Of a DNA stretch of 13,600 nucleotides, positions 1 through 6,176 are shown piece after piece. The stretch spans positions 1-13,600 of the forward strand of contig SKVC01000113.1 of NCBI GenBank assembly GCA_007129655.1. Direction: 5' to 3'. A model generated the notes under the pieces. The model ran no database searches. It was given only the letters and a program-made list of their open reading frames with translations, and had not been told where the DNA came from. Made by a program: the position numbers and the translations under genes. Each line of letters begins with the position of its first letter. Position 1 is the stretch's first letter. This DNA comes from Thermoplasmata archaeon (GTDB lineage Archaea; Thermoplasmatota; Thermoplasmata; Halarchaeoplasmatales; Halarchaeoplasmataceae).

Positions 1-835
1 CGAACCATCCCTCGTCACTCTCGCGGTACACACGTAAGTACCGGTTCGGCACCTCCAACCAGTTATAACCGAACTTGATCAGACCTTTGTAATTCGCATC
101 AGTGTCCAACTCTATGTTGATATACCTTCCCACCGAATGCTCGAAATCTCCCTCGACTTCGGTGATCGTGGGCAGAACGTACTCGTCGCCCTCGAAGTCC
201 ACCGCAACCGATACGTCAAGTTCGGGAACGACCGAAACAACATCGGGTTCGAAATCCACAAAATCGTTCACCACATCGTACTCCAACGGTCTTTCGTCCT
301 CGATGTCCGGTATCATATCTCCGTCGATGTCCGCCGTCCACGAGAGTTTTACTTCATTGTTCCATGATAACATTATCGTCCCGGTTTCAACCTCCATCTC
401 GTACCTGTCACCGTTCAGATCTACCGGTACTTTCGCAACATCTATGTTCAGACCCCATTCATCCGGTTCTTCAAGCAGCGCCCCGGCATACACGAATCTA
501 TCCATCTCTGGATATTTCTGCACCCAAACGCCGTAGATGAACCCATCTGAAATTTCTATGCGTGGATGATACGCAGGCATCTGCATATCCGTTAAACGCA
601 CGGGCTCGTTCCAACGGTTCCATGGCATATTCCCGCAGCCGATATTGTTCTTGTAGTACACATCTCCACCTTGAGAGTAGATCATATGTCTGTTACCATC
701 TTCGTCCACCACTTCGTCCCTTTGTCTAGCCTCGCCAACAGCAGCACCCACTGCAGGTATAAATATGCTGATAAATATCAACACAGCCATAAATATTGCT
801 AAAAATCCTGTCCTCTTATAGTAGGTTCCTTTCAT
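1..835 (-). CDS. Secreted protein with sialidase-like repeat and Ca-binding motif, C-terminus cut by window edge
   Basis: This frame is open from an ATG at 835 to the window edge, so only the first 278 residues are visible. Residues 1-32 form an export signal: a basic start (KGTYYKR), a hydrophobic core and an AVGAA cleavage-like end. Residues about 55-105 (VYYKNN, WNEPVRLTD, then YHPRIEISDGFIYGVWV) resemble one blade of a sialidase/BNR-type beta-propeller. Residues 169-180 (DIDGDMIPDIED) match the calcium-binding loop of thrombospondin type-3 or dockerin-like repeats. The rest is acidic and beta-rich, as expected of an extracellular protein. The start is supported by GGTGA about 6-7 bases upstream and by a TATA box at 882-892. 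I infer a cell-surface or secreted protein of unknown substrate. The enzymatic or binding role cannot be decided without the C-terminus. Confidence 0.8.
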   Translation of the reverse strand, partial: MKGTYYKRTGFLAIFMAVLIFISIFIPAVGAAVGEARQRDEVVDEDGNRHMIYSQGGDVYYKNNIGCGNMPWNRWNEPVRLTDMQMPAYHPRIEISDGFIYGVWVQKYPEMDRFVYAGALLEEPDEWGLNIDVAKVPVDLNGDRYEMEVETGTIMLSWNNEVKLSWTADIDGDMIPDIEDERPLEYDVVNDFVDFEPDVVSVVPELDVSVAVDFEGDEYVLPTITEVEGDFEHSVGRYINIELDTDANYKGLIKFGYNWLEVPNRYLRVYRESDEGWF

Positions 836-881
836 TTACTTCACCATTTATTAATCGTTAAAAATGGAGAACAACGGGGAA

Positions 882-892
882 CTATATATTAA
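882..892 (-). promoter_or_regulatory. TATA box for the leftward secreted-protein gene
   Basis: On the minus strand this reads TTAATATATAG. It is centred about 52 bases upstream of the ATG at 835, predicting a transcript start near 860 and a leader of about 25 bases that contains the GGTGA ribosome binding site. Assigned by position and composition only. Confidence 0.45.
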
Positions 893-894
893 TT

Positions 895-951
895 ACTATA
901 TAGTATGTATGTATGTATGTATGTATGTAGTTGTTGTATAAACTATATAGT
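895..951. promoter_or_regulatory. Paired 10-bp palindromes (possible operator) in divergent promoter region
   Basis: The perfect palindrome ACTATATAGT occurs at 895-904 and again at 942-951, centres 47 bp apart, with the GTAT tandem tract between them. Being self-complementary, each could bind a dimeric regulator or act as a TATA element in either direction. The position between two divergently transcribed genes for exported proteins makes a shared control site plausible, but function is inferred. Confidence 0.35.
903..929. repeat. GTAT tetranucleotide microsatellite
   Basis: Six perfect GTAT units run from 903 to 926, followed by a partial GTA. The tract lies in the divergent intergenic region, not in a gene. 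Such tracts can change length by replication slippage, so the spacing between the flanking palindromes could vary between strains. Confidence 0.9.
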
Positions 952-1029
952 GTGCGTGTTTTGGGTTTTATACTCTGTACACAAGGCAGAAAAAATAAAA
1001 ATGCTTCAACTAAGCCTGCAATCAACACT

Positions 1030-1037
1030 TTTATATA
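1030..1037 (+). promoter_or_regulatory. TATA box for the thioredoxin-CcdA gene
   Basis: TTTATATA is centred about 29 bases before the ATG at 1063, the usual archaeal TATA-to-start distance. Transcription would begin at or within a few bases of the ATG, giving a leaderless mRNA; no ribosome binding site is visible. This decides the start against an upstream in-frame TTG at 931. Confidence 0.6.
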
Positions 1038-1062
1038 CCTGTTATACGGTTATGTTCTTTTA

Positions 1063-2232
1063 ATGAAAAACCGAATCGTCATCCTTGTTCTGATCATTAT
1101 GCTAGTCTTTTCTCCGACGGAGGCAGCTACCGGCACCGCACCGGATTTTACCATACCTACTACCGACGGCGAGTTCACGCTCTCGGAAGCTGAAAAGCCT
1201 GTTCTGATTGATTTCATGTCCTTCCAATGCATTTCATGCCAAGAGCTGGAAGTAATCCTCAAAGAGGTTTATCCTGATTACCATGACCAGATAATATTTA
1301 TCAGCATTGATGTCGGAGGAAATTCGATAGAAGATCTGGATGATTATAGGCAAGAAAACAACATATCATGGCATATGGGACAAGGGAACAATCAACTTTC
1401 CATAATGGATTACAGACTTCAGTTCGTCCCGACTTTGATATTGGTGGATGAATACGGTAACATGACCTACAGGAAGAGCGGCATCACGGATGAGGAAACT
1501 TTGAGAACAGAACTCGATAAACTGGTCGAGGGCGAAGGGGAAACCATCAGTTTATCTGATTATGGTATATATTTACTGGCCATAACCGCTGGATTTTTTT
1601 CCTTCTTCTCACCATGTGCTTTCCCACTTTTACCTTCATACATCGCTTTTTATATGCGGCCCGATGAAAAAGGGGGGCACAAAAAAGGTTTAACCATGGG
1701 GATAAAAGCATCTGCCGGTATAATAGTGATATTCGGGATATTGGGTATTATAGGTATGCTCTTCGGAGGCACAATACTTCGGGGTTTACCATATCTCGAA
1801 CCGATAGTTGGCGGGATCGTAATTTTTTTAGGTATCACACTTCTAGCAAACATACGTATATTTGACAGGATGGCGGTTGGTTGGCAGAACTTCAAGAGAC
1901 GTTTCTTATCACACTCCAAGAAAGATACGAACGATTCTCCTTTCCTGTATGGTATGGGCTACGCATCGGCATCGCTAGGATGTGCAGCACCCATATTCCT
2001 GGCTCTCGTAGCCACCTCCTGGCTAGTGAATGGTCTTGTCGGAACCGTTGTCGTATTATCACTTTACCTTCTCACCATGGCTGCGTTGATGATCCTTTTT
2101 TCTTTGCTAACAGTGTACTTTAGAGAAAGTGTTGTCAATGATTTCAGAGATAAGGTGATATGGATAAACCGGATCTCCGGGATAGTGCTGGTAATTGCCG
2201 GAGTATACTTGATCTACATGTACTATATCTAG
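1063..2232 (+). CDS. Membrane thiol-disulfide reductant conduit: thioredoxin domain fused to CcdA/DsbD transmembrane domain
   Basis: A 389-residue protein. Residues 1-21 are a signal peptide or anchor. Residues 24-155 form a thioredoxin/TlpA-like domain with active site C56-I-S-C59 and a cis-Pro motif VPT around P123. From about 165 on there are about six membrane helices of the CcdA/DsbD family. These carry the two signature cysteines, C185 in FFSPCAFPLLP and C307 in SLGCAAPIF, which in this family pass electrons from cytoplasmic thioredoxin across the membrane. The fused domain would then reduce exported disulfides or haem-protein thiols. In bacterial DsbD the thioredoxin domain is C-terminal; here it is N-terminal. 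An in-frame TTG at 931 would add 44 residues before the signal, but the TATA box at 1030-1037 supports ATG 1063. The gene ends inside the stop codon of the convergent peptidase gene. Family call firm; the reduced partner is unknown. Confidence 0.92.
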   Translation: MKNRIVILVLIIMLVFSPTEAATGTAPDFTIPTTDGEFTLSEAEKPVLIDFMSFQCISCQELEVILKEVYPDYHDQIIFISIDVGGNSIEDLDDYRQENNISWHMGQGNNQLSIMDYRLQFVPTLILVDEYGNMTYRKSGITDEETLRTELDKLVEGEGETISLSDYGIYLLAITAGFFSFFSPCAFPLLPSYIAFYMRPDEKGGHKKGLTMGIKASAGIIVIFGILGIIGMLFGGTILRGLPYLEPIVGGIVIFLGITLLANIRIFDRMAVGWQNFKRRFLSHSKKDTNDSPFLYGMGYASASLGCAAPIFLALVATSWLVNGLVGTVVVLSLYLLTMAALMILFSLLTVYFRESVVNDFRDKVIWINRISGIVLVIAGVYLIYMYYI

Positions 2233-3917
2233 TACTGCTTCTTTTCTTCCTTATTTTTTAGAACGTAATAAACCAGACCAGCACCGGCGATACCGATGAT
2301 AAGGATTATTATGAAAAACAGCAGGAAACCTTCGTCCTCATAAGATGGAAAAGGCATAGGTCCTGTATCCGTTTCGTCGTCTGTGGTTCCATCGTTTTCA
2401 TCCGCTTCTTCGTCGTTTTCGTCAGGAGGTTCCGTATGATCTTCCGGTACGGTTACAGTAACACTCTCCGAATGGGGACTCTCACCTACCGTATTTACCG
2501 CAGTTACGCTGTATGTATAAGTATTCTCAACTACAACATCGGTATCAACATACTCAGTGACCTCTACCTCTACAATTTCTTCAGAATCCCGGTAGATCTG
2601 GTATCCCGTGATAGTTTCGCCGCCGTCGTCCTCGGGTATCACCCAACTCAGCCTTACACCATCTTCGGTAAGGATCGCTTCCATATCTCTAGGAGCCGAA
2701 GGTTCTACGGCCGTCTCCCGGGACACCGCCATAACTGTATCGCTGGGGAAGCTTTCTCCTTCGCTGCTGTAGGCTGTGATATAATAGTAATATCTCTGTT
2801 CGTTGACCACATCGTTATCAACGTGGGCTAAATCTTCCGTACTAACATAGAATTCGATCTCATCCGGACTGATTCCCCTGTACACACGATATCCTTCTAT
2901 TTCAGACAAGCCTTCGTCCCAGGGGATCTCCCAGGATAATTCCACTCGTTCGTCACGTCCCTTAGCTGTTAATCCCAAAGGCGGTGTCGGCACTCTTCCT
3001 CCTGCAGCCCTGTAGGCATTGACCAAACCATAACCATATATCGGGTCCTTCCCAGGCTCACCAAGATCGATCGCTTGTTCCCATAAAGCCTCCCTTATCT
3101 CTACATTGCTCATCCCAGGATCGGCACCCATCATGATCGCCGCTACTCCGGTAACGAAGGGGCAGGCCATAGAGGTTCCCATCTTATATCCATATGAATC
3201 TCCAGGGATAGTGGAAATTACACGGACACCACCATCTCCACCGGGCGCAGCCAACTCTATCCAATCGCCATAGTTGCTGTAGCTGGCCTTTTCCATGTTA
3301 GAATCCACTGCTGAGACTGCTATCACCTGTTCGTTTGCAGCAGGATAGAATTTACTATCGGTGTTGTCATTACCGGCGGCGGCCACCATCAATACACCCT
3401 GTTGATAGGCAAAGTTCATCTGTATCCGGATCACCTGGGCCATAGGGCTTTGTTCTCCCCCGAAGCTCATGGTTATAATATCTGCACCGTTTTCCCTGGC
3501 AAATTTTATGGCCTGGGCCACTTCGACCCATCGGCCGCCTTCCTCTTCCATCACTTTCAAGGCCATCAACCGTGCGTTAGGAGCAACACTGGCGACGATC
3601 CCGGCAACGTGGGTACCGTGACCATCATTGTCCATGGGATCATCATTATTGTTAACAAAATCGTAACCGATACCTTCCCACATACGATCTTTAAGATCGG
3701 GATGATTGTAATCTATCCCCGTATCCATCACCGCCACAAGAACATCATCACCGTATTCTCCGAGTTGATGTGCGTACGGCGTACCGATCATCTCCCATGC
3801 CCAGTCGTCCCCGGGATAGGGAAAACCGTTTGTATCGTTCGTTTCAGAGGATACTGTAGGGATAACTGCTCCAAAGACGAGCATTAGAACCAAGACACAA
3901 ATCCATAGTTTTTTCAT
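2229..3917 (-). CDS. Membrane-anchored subtilisin-like (S8) serine peptidase with two fibronectin-III domains
   Basis: A 562-residue exported peptidase. Residues 1-23 are a signal peptide. The S8 domain spans about 35-305, with D65 (VMDTGID), H100 (DGHGTHVAG), oxyanion N183 (AAAGNDN) and nucleophile S249 (GTSMACP), so the catalytic set is complete. Two fibronectin-III domains follow (about 311-402 and 407-490; LSW and YRVYR/YQIYR signatures), then an acidic D/E/T stalk (491-530), one membrane helix (531-552) and a lysine-rich tail. The enzyme should be tethered outside the cell. Only about 12 residues separate the signal from the catalytic domain, so the roughly 80-100-residue inhibitor propeptide common in secreted subtilases is missing. 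I chose ATG 3917 because a TATA box at 3940-3947 fits a leaderless start; upstream ATG 3929 and TTG 3962 lie too near or before that box. Likely role: extracellular protein breakdown. Confidence 0.93.
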   Translation of the reverse strand: MKKLWICVLVLMLVFGAVIPTVSSETNDTNGFPYPGDDWAWEMIGTPYAHQLGEYGDDVLVAVMDTGIDYNHPDLKDRMWEGIGYDFVNNNDDPMDNDGHGTHVAGIVASVAPNARLMALKVMEEEGGRWVEVAQAIKFARENGADIITMSFGGEQSPMAQVIRIQMNFAYQQGVLMVAAAGNDNTDSKFYPAANEQVIAVSAVDSNMEKASYSNYGDWIELAAPGGDGGVRVISTIPGDSYGYKMGTSMACPFVTGVAAIMMGADPGMSNVEIREALWEQAIDLGEPGKDPIYGYGLVNAYRAAGGRVPTPPLGLTAKGRDERVELSWEIPWDEGLSEIEGYRVYRGISPDEIEFYVSTEDLAHVDNDVVNEQRYYYYITAYSSEGESFPSDTVMAVSRETAVEPSAPRDMEAILTEDGVRLSWVIPEDDGGETITGYQIYRDSEEIVEVEVTEYVDTDVVVENTYTYSVTAVNTVGESPHSESVTVTVPEDHTEPPDENDEEADENDGTTDDETDTGPMPFPSYEDEGFLLFFIIILIIGIAGAGLVYYVLKNKEEKKQY

Positions 3918-3939
3918 ATACTCATACATCTTCCGCGAG

Positions 3940-3947
3940 TATAAAAA
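3940..3947 (-). promoter_or_regulatory. TATA box for the S8 peptidase gene
   Basis: Minus-strand TTTTTATA is centred about 27 bases before ATG 3917, implying a leaderless transcript. An A-rich stretch just upstream could be the TFB recognition element, and it lies inside the 33-bp repeat at 3945-3977. That repeat copy therefore forms part of this promoter. Confidence 0.55.
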
Positions 3948-3977
3948 TATGTTTTGGTTCAATCGGCGAATTTAAAT
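3945..3977. repeat. 33-bp direct repeat, copy 1 (left flank of vapBC)
   Basis: Identical over 33 bases to 4702-4734 and in the same orientation; the bases on both sides differ. The repeat contains TTCAATCGGCG at 3958-3968. It lies between the peptidase promoter and the vapC stop codon. Copies 1 and 2 enclose exactly the toxin-antitoxin pair, so this could be the duplicated end of an inserted cassette. Confidence 0.9.
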
Positions 3978-4026
3978 TCTCATTGATCCTTATGAACAGA
4001 ATTTTTTGTTTAAGCTATGTATAATA

Positions 4027-4437
4027 TCATATATCTGTAATGTAGGTCGATAATCCAAGGTCATGTATTTTGTTATATAGCTTTTCATCTGCTGTGACAA
4101 AATTCGCATCGAGTTTCTGTGCCAAGGCGACGTAAGATGAATCGTATATCGTAATGTCCCGCTCAAATGCTAAAGTAATAGAAAGGTTGATAACTTCTGA
4201 ACTTAGATTTACTATTTCCATATCCATGTTAATAATTGATTCCAAGGCATCTATTACGTCTTTTTCATCGAAATTCGGGTTGTATCTAAGAGCATTCGAT
4301 AGCTCATATAATAACAAATCAGGGAAAACACCGATCTCATCTTTGTTTCTAATCCTTTTCCTTATATCCAAAGCCTTTTCGGTGTGTTTTTCATTGGAAA
4401 ACCATTTTACTACTACCGAGGTATCCAAAACTATCAT
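4027..4437 (-). CDS. vapC: PIN-domain ribonuclease toxin (VapC family)
   Basis: A 136-residue single-domain PIN protein of normal family length. The acidic residues that bind the catalytic metal are present: D5 in MIVLDTS, E45 in LLYELSNAL, D99 in IYDSSYVALA and D117 in FVTADEKL. VapC toxins cut RNA, often tRNA or rRNA, when not bound by their antitoxin; the target here is unknown. I chose ATG 4437, which overlaps the TGA of the upstream antitoxin gene as ATGA, the usual arrangement in this family. A TTG at 4452 would add five residues but breaks this junction. The gene is AT-rich compared with the operon to the right. It sits with vapB between two 33-bp direct repeats, suggesting acquisition as a cassette. 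Confidence 0.9.
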   Translation of the reverse strand: MIVLDTSVVVKWFSNEKHTEKALDIRKRIRNKDEIGVFPDLLLYELSNALRYNPNFDEKDVIDALESIINMDMEIVNLSSEVINLSITLAFERDITIYDSSYVALAQKLDANFVTADEKLYNKIHDLGLSTYITDI

Positions 4438-4637
4438 CTTGCTTCCCGCCAACGTCTGATCTCCTTAGTACCATCCCAGTCCGAGGATTTTTTCCTAAGT
4501 CTATCTTGTACTTCTATAGCTTTCTCTACCTTCGAACGATCCCGAAATCTTGAGATAGTCAGTAAATCGACTTTATCTTTTATCACATCTGTATTTTCAG
4601 TCATTTTTACATCCTTTGCGTTATTATCGTTATTCAT
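4434..4637 (-). CDS. vapB: VapB-type antitoxin
   Basis: A 67-residue, highly charged protein immediately upstream of the PIN toxin, with a four-base overlap. Its C-terminus (SSDWDGTKEIRRWREAR) has the W...IR.WR pattern typical of the toxin-wrapping tail of archaeal VapB antitoxins. The N-terminal half would be expected to bind DNA and autoregulate the pair, but no clear AbrB or ribbon-helix-helix motif can be recognised. A second ATG at codon 12 is an alternative start. The antitoxin call rests on position, size and the C-terminal pattern. Confidence 0.75.
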   Translation of the reverse strand: MNNDNNAKDVKMTENTDVIKDKVDLLTISRFRDRSKVEKAIEVQDRLRKKSSDWDGTKEIRRWREAR

Positions 4638-4701
4638 CGTAAAATAGTTTTTCCATAATTACGAATATTCCTGATATGTTCATTTTTCAAAAACCAAACA
4701 C

Positions 4702-4734
4702 AAATATGTTTTGGTTCAATCGGCGAATTTAAAT
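4702..4734. repeat. 33-bp direct repeat, copy 2 (right flank of vapBC)
   Basis: Exact copy of 3945-3977 in the same orientation, 757 bp away, ending 65 bases upstream of the vapB start. The peptidase TATA sequence adjoining copy 1 is not preserved here (the next bases differ), so the shared unit is the repeat itself and not a whole promoter. Confidence 0.9.
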
Positions 4735-4759
4735 CAAATATATATCGATTGAAAACATT

Positions 4760-4795
4760 AAAAAAAAGACATTGCCGGGGTTTTTTAAAACCCCG
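4760..4795 (-). terminator. Hairpin plus T8 terminator for leftward transcription
   Basis: A perfect inverted repeat, CGGGGTTTT / AAAACCCCG with a two-base loop, lies at 4776-4795. Read leftward it is followed eight bases later by eight Ts (A8 at 4760-4767 on the plus strand). The T-tract is only on this side, so it should act on minus-strand transcripts. It lies 230 bases past the MFS stop and could end the POR-IOR operon mRNA or a short separate transcript. Confidence 0.6.
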
Positions 4796-4901
4796 ACAAA
4801 ACTGTTATTAGAGGAGTTATCTTCAATCTTAGGAAAAACCGTGTCTCTTTTTCCTTCACTCTTTTTTCAGATCACCCTGCGTTTGTTTGTTCTCTCTCCC
4901 G
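4760..4901 (-). ncRNA. Possible short non-coding transcript upstream of vapBC
   Basis: A minus-strand TATATATA at 4924-4931 predicts a transcript start near 4901, and the hairpin/T8 terminator ends about 140 bases later. No ATG-started ORF lies between; the longest GTG-started frame is about 24 codons. The purine-rich strand matches no RNA family I recognise. The same terminator could simply serve the operon, so this is only a candidate. Confidence 0.2.
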
Positions 4902-5020
4902 TGCAATTTGTTATCTCTTCCTCTATATATACAATTGTTTCAAATTCTATTGTAATTCTATGCAAAATTACATGCAAATCATAGTGATGCTTTTAAATTT
5001 TCAGTGTGTATAGTAACACG

Positions 5021-5040
5021 TTGATTCAATCGGCGTGTTT
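5021..5040. repeat. Degenerate third copy of the repeat core, over the MFS stop codon
   Basis: 17 of 20 bases match the middle of the 33-bp repeat, including an unbroken TTCAATCGGCG at 5025-5035. It covers the last codons and TGA of the MFS gene (Ala-Asp-stop). A repeat core in the 3' end of a gene, with two full copies nearby, resembles how integrating elements use gene ends, but no integrase is visible. Confidence 0.6.
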
Positions 5041-6174
5041 ACAAAAATATATTAACGTAATAAATATCATCGAAGCGCAACTAAAAAACAATACTTTCAA
5101 GGAAAATGATTCTATGATGAAGTAGCCTCCGAATGTCAACGCCGCAGCACCTGTAGAACGTAGAAAATTGTAGATACCGGACGCAGTTCCAGTGCTATCA
5201 GGTGCGGTTTCTAATACATAAGTGATCAGAGCCGGACTTGACAAACCAAGCCCGACGGCAAATAAAAGATAAAACACAGAAGGATAAACTAATTGTAGGC
5301 CGATCGACAAAGAAAACATAAATGTCCCTATTATACATAAAATACTTCCAACGGTGAATACCCTTTGTCGAGAGAATCTATCTGACAGCCTCCCCCCTAT
5401 GTAAGCAAAAATAGAATCCGCAAAAGCCACACCCATGAATATAAGTCCGATTCCAAAGGAATCCAGACCATAAGTCTCACTGAGTATTATCGCGAAAAAT
5501 ACCAGGAATGTATACAATGTTGCAAACAAAGATACCCCTAGAAAAGTCGAAGAAGCGAACCTACGATTTCGTAAAACACCGAAAGCGATCTTCTTCATGC
5601 CCCTCTCCTCTATGAAATCACTTTTGGTTTCTTCGAAGAATAGTGTGAACAATATGGCTACGGATAATCCAACTACAGCTAAAAGCAAAAATACATATCG
5701 CCAGCCGAAGAAACTACCTATGAAACCTCCTAAAAAGAAACCGATAGGGGGTGCTATCAATGGAAACGCGAAAAAGGTACCCATGGCTTTACCACGAACC
5801 GAGGGATGATATACGTCTGCGATCACCGCAGAGCCGACGGCAAATCCAGTAGTAACACACAGTCCTTGAAATATCCTAAAAAGAACCAGAATTCCGGCAC
5901 TCCATGATAGATAGCATAGAACGCAGGAAACTGTAAAACCATACAGAGCCGGTACGTATACTTTTCTTCTACCGTATCTGTCGGAAAGCGGACCGTAAAC
6001 GAGATACGACAAGGCTTCCGCAAGTACGTAACCAGTTACCGTCAGAGGTATAAAGTAAGTATAGCCGAATTCAGCACTTACATTGCCTATATTCGGCATG
6101 TAAATAGAACCTGCCAAGGGTACCAGAAATGCTGCGGATATGATAAGGACGAGAGAACGACGTCTGGCGTTCAT
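5026..6174 (-). CDS. MFS transporter, Bcr/CflA-like drug:proton antiporter family
   Basis: A 382-residue membrane protein with about 12 helices, normal length for the DHA1 group. Motif A between helices 2 and 3 is GPLSDRYGRRK (61-71), repeated in weaker form as GGRLSDRFSRQR (260-271). Motif B is around R100 (LFRIFQGLCVTTG), and an antiporter-type PLIAPPIG lies at 138-145. The N-terminal LAGSIYMPNIG resembles the D.YLP region of Bcr/CflA exporters. These proteins export small molecules by proton antiport; the substrate is unknown. It is the last gene of the POR-IOR operon, beginning two bases after the iorB stop. GTG 6177 directly before ATG 6174 is an alternative start that would overlap that stop. 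No strong ribosome binding site is visible, so translation is probably coupled to iorB. The C-terminal codons overlap a degenerate copy of the vapBC-flanking repeat. Confidence 0.88.
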   Translation of the reverse strand: MNARRRSLVLIISAAFLVPLAGSIYMPNIGNVSAEFGYTYFIPLTVTGYVLAEALSYLVYGPLSDRYGRRKVYVPALYGFTVSCVLCYLSWSAGILVLFRIFQGLCVTTGFAVGSAVIADVYHPSVRGKAMGTFFAFPLIAPPIGFFLGGFIGSFFGWRYVFLLLAVVGLSVAILFTLFFEETKSDFIEERGMKKIAFGVLRNRRFASSTFLGVSLFATLYTFLVFFAIILSETYGLDSFGIGLIFMGVAFADSIFAYIGGRLSDRFSRQRVFTVGSILCIIGTFMFSLSIGLQLVYPSVFYLLFAVGLGLSSPALITYVLETAPDSTGTASGIYNFLRSTGAAALTFGGYFIIESFSLKVLFFSCASMIFITLIYFCKHAD

Positions 6175-6176
6175 CA

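Larger units (their letters stand above)
4638..5025. other. AT-rich intergenic region with repeat, terminator and no convincing protein gene
   Basis: This 388-bp stretch separates vapB from the operon end. It holds the second 33-bp repeat (4702-4734), a minus-strand hairpin with T-tract (4760-4795), a minus-strand TATA-like TATATATA at 4924-4931, and the left part of the degenerate third repeat. Frames present are short, lack a ribosome binding site, or begin with a rare start codon inside the hairpin. Confidence 0.6.

Noticed and set aside
102..536. Serine/threonine-rich plus-strand frame of 144 codons
   Set aside because: It is antisense to the secreted-protein gene, which has a signal peptide, ribosome binding site and domain motifs. 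The low-complexity product is the expected mirror of an acidic coding region.
931..1062. N-terminal extension of the Trx-CcdA protein from TTG 931
   Set aside because: It would run through a promoter-like palindrome and the TATA box and place 44 non-conserved residues before a clear signal peptide.
3918..3962. Upstream starts of the peptidase (ATG 3929, TTG 3962)
   Set aside because: They lie too close to, or before, the TATA box at 3940-3947 and have no ribosome binding site; ATG 3917 begins a standard signal peptide.
3945..4734. The 33-bp repeats as a CRISPR array (length and the TTCAATC core are CRISPR-like)
   Set aside because: Only two exact copies, 757 bp apart with two genes between them; no regular 30-45-bp spacers and no cas genes in the window.
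4809..4925. TAGAGGA / TCCTCTA complementary pair as an RNA stem in the candidate ncRNA
   Set aside because: The distal arm at 4919-4925 overlaps the putative TATA box and would lie upstream of the predicted transcript start, so it would not be in the RNA.
4772..4984. Plus-strand 70-codon hydrophobic frame
   Set aside because: It begins with TTG inside the terminator hairpin, has no ribosome binding site, and its hydrophobicity reflects T-rich sequence.
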